From: Tannerella sp.
GTDB taxonomy: Bacteria > Bacteroidota > Bacteroidia > Bacteroidales > Tannerellaceae
Direction: 5' to 3'
DNA: 10,342 nucleotides
Assembly (NCBI GenBank): GCA_031269635.1
Contig: JAISYY010000328.1
Location: forward strand, 1 to 10,342
Under the pieces are notes generated by a model. That model had not been told where the DNA came from. It saw only the letters and a list, made by a program, of their open reading frames with translations, and made no database searches. This document shows, in pieces, positions 7,797 through 10,342 of this stretch. The position numbers and the translations under genes are program-made. Position 1 is the stretch's first letter. The number at the start of each line of letters is the position of its first letter.

Positions 7797-7804
7797 CAAA
7801 AGTA
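7797..7804 (-). promoter_or_regulatory. Probable promoter (-7 box) of the susCD-type operon
   Basis: On the minus strand positions 7804-7797 read TACTTTTG, an exact fit to TAnnTTTG. The start site would be near 7790, giving a leader of about 70 bases before the SusC ATG. A TTTTG lies at 7823-7819, only 14 bp upstream instead of 19-21, so the -33 element is weak and the promoter may need an activator. No operator or regulator gene is visible next to it. Confidence 0.5.
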
Positions 7805-8010
7805 GACAGGGGATATTACAAAATAGTTGCAGATATAAAAAGGTTTTGTTTAATTTTTCTCGAAACACGTTCCTGCTGCGAGGCGCAGTGACCACCACCC
7901 ACAGGAATAAACGCTAATAATAATATGAGGAATAGTTTTCAGGAGGAATTGAAATCCGGGTTACAGGTATTTCTCGATGAGCAAACAGGCCTGGGATAAA
8001 TCGGGAATGA
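7805..8010. other. Divergent intergenic region without a convincing gene
   Basis: Between the two promoters I see no supported gene. A 24-codon ORF (7925-7999, plus strand, MRNSFQEELKSGLQVFLDEQ...) is open, but it lacks a clear ribosome site or promoter. A small hairpin, CTGCG-AGG-CGCAG (7876-7888), has no T-tract after it. The GC-richer stretch around 7868-7905 stands out from the AT-rich flanks but has no assigned role. Confidence 0.45.
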
Positions 8011-8068
8011 TCTTTTGCGTAACAGAGATTTATCAGTTACGTAGCAGATATTTGTCATTTACGTAATT
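8011..8068. repeat. Three tandem 22-bp repeats upstream of the glycosyltransferase operon (candidate activator sites)
   Basis: Copies begin at exactly 22-bp steps: 8011, 8033 and 8055. Their shared core is TCWKTTRCGTAR. Copies 1 and 2 agree at 16 of 22 bases; with a shifted frame, 8019-8040 and 8041-8062 agree at 18 of 22. Copy 3 keeps the core but drifts in its second half. Twenty-two base pairs is about two helical turns, so bound proteins would line up on one DNA face. The last core ends just before the expected -33 region of the promoter at 8089-8096, the usual place for an activator. A LytTR-type regulator, which binds 9-bp direct repeats at about this period, is one possibility, but no regulator gene is in view. 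Confidence 0.6.
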
Positions 8069-8096
8069 TTTCCGTCACATTGTTGATTTATCTTTG
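8067..8096 (+). promoter_or_regulatory. Probable promoter of the glycosyltransferase operon
   Basis: TATCTTTG at 8089-8096 matches the Bacteroidota -7 motif exactly. The -33 region is only TTTT (8067-8070, 18-bp gap), so it is weak. The start site is predicted near 8103, giving a leader of about 20 A-rich bases before the ATG at 8123. This placement excludes the in-frame GTG at 8099 as a start from this promoter. Confidence 0.6.
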
Positions 8097-8122
8097 CCGT
8101 GTCAAAAAAAGAATCAATATTT

Positions 8123-9286
8123 ATGGAAAAAGTAAGAGTCGTTTTTTTTGCGGATATACTGATAAGTGACTTCGACGGCGCGTCGAGAACCATGTTTCAG
8201 CTGATCGGGAGGATACCCGACGAGCAGTTTGAGTTCCTGTTTGTCTGCGGTTTGGGACCGGAGCATATCAACGGGTTCAAGTGCATCCATATCAACACAC
8301 TGGGTATTCCCGGCAATAAAAGTTACAGGATTGCAACACCCCTGTTGCAAAAGGCAGAACTGGACAAGACGCTGCAAGCGTTTTCGCCCAATGTGATTCA
8401 TATTTCCACCCCCTCCCTGCTCGGCAATTATGCATTGAAGGCAGCCAGGCGTCTGGGCGTGCCGGTGATTTCGATTTATCATACGCATTTTATCAGTTAT
8501 GTAGATTACTATGTGAAGAATTTCCCGTTTCTGATTGACTTCGCAAAGCAGCGGGTCAGGGATCTATTACGGTCGTTCTATAACCAGTGCGACACGGTCT
8601 ATGTGCCGTCGAACAGCATCATGCGGGAACTGGCGGCCGAAGGAGTCAGACCCGACGTGATGAAACTGTGGGAGCGGGGAATCGACCGGAGCCTTTTTTC
8701 TCCGGCCAAACGCAATCCGGCGCTGATGCAATCGCTTACGGGCAACGACCGTCCCTGTATCCTGTTCGCAAGCAGGCTTGTGTGGGAAAAGAACCTGCAA
8801 ACCCTGATCAGACTCTATGACCTGGCAACGCAACGACACCTGAAATATAATTTTGTGGTTGCCGGCGAAGGCGTAGCCCGCGAAGCCGTCGAAAAGCAAA
8901 TGCCCGGAGCCGTATTCCTCGGACATGTCGGGCACGAGCAACTGGCGGAAATTTATGCCTCGTCGAGCGTTTTCCTTTTCCCCTCCGTGACGGAAACTTT
9001 CGGCAACGTGGTACTGGAAGCCATGGCTTCGGGACTGCCCTGCGTGATAGCCGACAGCGGAGGCAGCGGGGATTTCATCGAGGACGGCGTCAACGGCTTC
9101 AAATGCAGTCCGTACGATGCAGCCGGTTTCCTGAACCGGATAATCGAAATCATCGAACACCCCGAACTGTCCCGGCAATTTTCGGAGAAGGGACAGGAAA
9201 ACAGCAAAAGATATATCTGGGAACACCTGGCGTTTGAGTATTTTGAAGATTTGAAATATTTATCTTTCAATCTGCTTGTGGTTTGA
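8123..9286 (+). CDS. GT4-family glycosyltransferase (retaining, GT-B fold)
   Basis: The product has 387 residues from the ATG at 8123. A GTG at 8099 would add eight residues but lies before the predicted transcription start, so I reject it. The N-terminal Rossmann domain (1-180) has the strand VRVVFFADI, the DGASRTM loop (19-24) and IYHTHF (118-123), which resembles acceptor-side motifs of MgtA/PimB/SqdX-like enzymes. LWERGIDRSLFSP (182-194) and LFASRLVWEKN (214-224) mark the linker and donor domain. The E-x7-E motif is intact: ETFGNVVLE, Glu291 and Glu299, followed by AMASGLPCV. No transmembrane segment is present, so it acts in the cytoplasm, perhaps at the membrane. Relatives often add mannose or another sugar from a nucleotide sugar to a lipid. 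Donor and acceptor are not determined here. The membrane protein gene begins 3 bp after its stop. Confidence 0.93.
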   Translation: MEKVRVVFFADILISDFDGASRTMFQLIGRIPDEQFEFLFVCGLGPEHINGFKCIHINTLGIPGNKSYRIATPLLQKAELDKTLQAFSPNVIHISTPSLLGNYALKAARRLGVPVISIYHTHFISYVDYYVKNFPFLIDFAKQRVRDLLRSFYNQCDTVYVPSNSIMRELAAEGVRPDVMKLWERGIDRSLFSPAKRNPALMQSLTGNDRPCILFASRLVWEKNLQTLIRLYDLATQRHLKYNFVVAGEGVAREAVEKQMPGAVFLGHVGHEQLAEIYASSSVFLFPSVTETFGNVVLEAMASGLPCVIADSGGSGDFIEDGVNGFKCSPYDAAGFLNRIIEIIEHPELSRQFSEKGQENSKRYIWEHLAFEYFEDLKYLSFNLLVV

Positions 9287-9289
9287 AAG

Positions 9290-10288
9290 ATGAAGAAATG
9301 TCTGCAAATATTACTCATTGCCGCCATACTCGTCTGTTTCTTTATTTTCCTGAAAGCGACGGATGTCGAAGCGTCTTTCCGTTTAATAAGGCAGCTGGGA
9401 TTTTACGCGGCGTTCATACCCGCCATCACGTGCCTTGCCGGTCTTGCTGGGGCATCGGGCTGGAAATGCTGTATCGGTTCCGGTGCGAAGCCGTCCCTGA
9501 CGCGACTGTTCATGATCCGGCAAACGGGAAATACGGTTACACTGTTCAATCCTTCCGGTGCCATAGCCGGGGAACTGTTCAATGCCCGGATGCTGATCCG
9601 GGAAGGCGTGGAGGCGCAGGACGCCTACAAATCCGTTTTACTGATGCACGCCCTGATGATACTAAGCCAGTTTTTACTGTTTGTTATCGTACTGGTGCTG
9701 TTCTTGTTTTTTCATTCCGATGAACTGTCGCCGGGAATGACGTTTGCCGTCCATGGCTGCTTCCTTACGTTGCTGTTTGCCGTTTCGGGTTTGGTCTTCC
9801 TGCTGTTGCGGAAAGGGAAGGAAACGAAAACCGGAGTGAAAAAGAGAAAACAGCATAAAATCATATCCCGAGTCGAGGAGATACGCCGTTTGCTGGCCGC
9901 GTATGTCCGCATACATCCCGGGAAGACAGCCGCCGCATTCATCCTGTTCTCCGCACACTGGATTTTGGGGTCGCTGGAACTGTTTTTCATCCTGCATTTC
10001 CTGCATAATCCGGTCGGCGTGTGGGACAGCCTGTTCCTGGATACGCTGATAATTGTACTGAAATCGACCGCCGCCTTCATTCCCGGACAACTGGGCATCG
10101 AAGAACTGATAAACAGGTTCGTTTTGCATCTGCCCGGAATCTCTTCTCCCGGCCTCTGGTTGCCGGTCTCCATTCTCCGGCGGGCGCGGCAACTGTTCTG
10201 GGGTGCGATGGCGCTACTTTTTTACGTCTGGCTGAAAGGCCGGAAAAAGTCAATCAAAAGGTATGGAAATATTGTTCGTCAGTCATAA
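9290..10288 (+). CDS. Polytopic membrane protein, LPG-synthase-TM / UPF0104 (flippase-like) family
   Basis: The product has 332 residues and about seven hydrophobic segments, near 5-22, 36-55, 118-142, 155-173, 213-237, 245-265 and 296-315. A strongly basic loop (175-200, GKETKTGVKKRKQ) is probably cytoplasmic. Family signatures are visible: LFNPSGAIAGELFNARML (85-102) and STAAFIPGQLGIEE (259-272), corresponding to the conserved Pro-Gly-rich segments of this family, which includes the membrane half of MprF and AglD/YbhN-like proteins. There is no catalytic lysyltransferase domain. MprF's membrane part moves a modified lipid across the membrane; related proteins beside glycosyltransferases are often thought to handle glycolipids. 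Here it sits between two glycosyltransferases, 3 bp after the first and overlapping the second by 26 bp, so a role in moving or presenting a glycolipid is a reasonable inference. Confidence 0.87.
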   Translation: MKKCLQILLIAAILVCFFIFLKATDVEASFRLIRQLGFYAAFIPAITCLAGLAGASGWKCCIGSGAKPSLTRLFMIRQTGNTVTLFNPSGAIAGELFNARMLIREGVEAQDAYKSVLLMHALMILSQFLLFVIVLVLFLFFHSDELSPGMTFAVHGCFLTLLFAVSGLVFLLLRKGKETKTGVKKRKQHKIISRVEEIRRLLAAYVRIHPGKTAAAFILFSAHWILGSLELFFILHFLHNPVGVWDSLFLDTLIIVLKSTAAFIPGQLGIEELINRFVLHLPGISSPGLWLPVSILRRARQLFWGAMALLFYVWLKGRKKSIKRYGNIVRQS

Positions 10289-10342
10289 ATTCCCGCCTTC
10301 GACCGGAGGAATGGAAAAACACTGTTACGAACTGGTGACAGG
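10263..10342 (+). CDS. Glycosyltransferase, GT4-like, N-terminal fragment (runs off the window)
   Basis: An ATG at 10263 opens a frame of 26 full codons with no stop before the window ends. It encodes MEILFVSHKFPPSTGGMEKH followed by CYELVT. This is the classic start of a GT4 enzyme: a first beta strand, then a P-P-x-x-G-G-x-E loop and a helix with a conserved H-x-x-E-L-like pattern. The ATG lies inside the end of the membrane protein gene, giving a 26-bp overlap in a different frame, which suggests coupled translation. Only the acceptor-side N-terminus is visible, so donor, acceptor and full length are unknown. GT4 is the best guess from the N-terminal motif alone. Confidence 0.75.
   Translation, partial: MEILFVSHKFPPSTGGMEKHCYELVT

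Noticed and set aside
7876..7888. CTGCG-AGG-CGCAG hairpin as a terminator
   Set aside because: The stem is short, no T-tract follows on either strand, and it does not lie at the end of any gene.
8099..8101. GTG start for the glycosyltransferase
   Set aside because: It lies before the predicted transcription start and only adds MSKKESIF, which is not part of the GT4 fold.
8567..9226. 219-codon ORF antisense to the glycosyltransferase
   Set aside because: The sense strand carries an intact GT4 with its E-x7-E motif; long antisense ORFs are expected in GC-richer coding DNA.

Overview
The window looks like a piece of a Bacteroidota chromosome, most likely order Bacteroidales. The evidence is a SusC/SusD outer-membrane pair, several promoter-like sites with the Bacteroidota -7 motif TAnnTTTG, weak or absent Shine-Dalgarno sequences, and a Bacteroidota-style lipoprotein signal on SusD. 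No rRNA, tRNA, CRISPR array, transposase or integrase was seen.

Layout. (1) Positions 1-633 hold no convincing gene. They contain a leftward promoter with a perfect inverted repeat at its start site, two copies of a roughly 47-bp element that folds into two hairpins (REP-like), a doubtful 60-codon lysine-rich ORF, a 7-bp tandem repeat and an AT-rich hairpin that may end the operon to its right. (2) Positions 634-7720, minus strand, form a compact four-gene operon transcribed right to left: a SusC-type TonB-dependent transporter, a SusD-type binding lipoprotein, a secreted two-part protein with a C-terminal DUF218 (YdcF/SanA/ElyC) domain, and a secreted protein with propeller-like repeats. No glycoside hydrolase, lyase, esterase, sulfatase, peptidase, sigma/anti-sigma pair or hybrid two-component sensor is in view, so this is an incomplete or non-classical uptake locus with unknown substrate. 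(3) Positions 7721-8122 are a divergent intergenic region with a minus-strand promoter for susC and a plus-strand promoter for the next operon. The plus-strand promoter is preceded by three tandem 22-bp repeats that look like a regulator-binding array. (4) Positions 8123-10342, plus strand, form a tightly packed operon: a GT4 glycosyltransferase, a polytopic membrane protein of the LPG-synthase-TM/UPF0104 family, and the first 26 codons of a second GT4-like glycosyltransferase that runs off the window.

How the parts work together. The minus-strand operon probably imports a nutrient: SusD captures it on the cell surface, SusC moves it across the outer membrane with TonB energy, and the two downstream envelope proteins have unknown accessory roles. 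The plus-strand operon probably makes a glycolipid or another envelope glycan, with the membrane protein as a possible lipid-handling or flipping component. The least explained parts are the 22-bp tandem repeat array, the DUF218 and propeller partners of SusCD, and the inverted-repeat promoter at the left edge.
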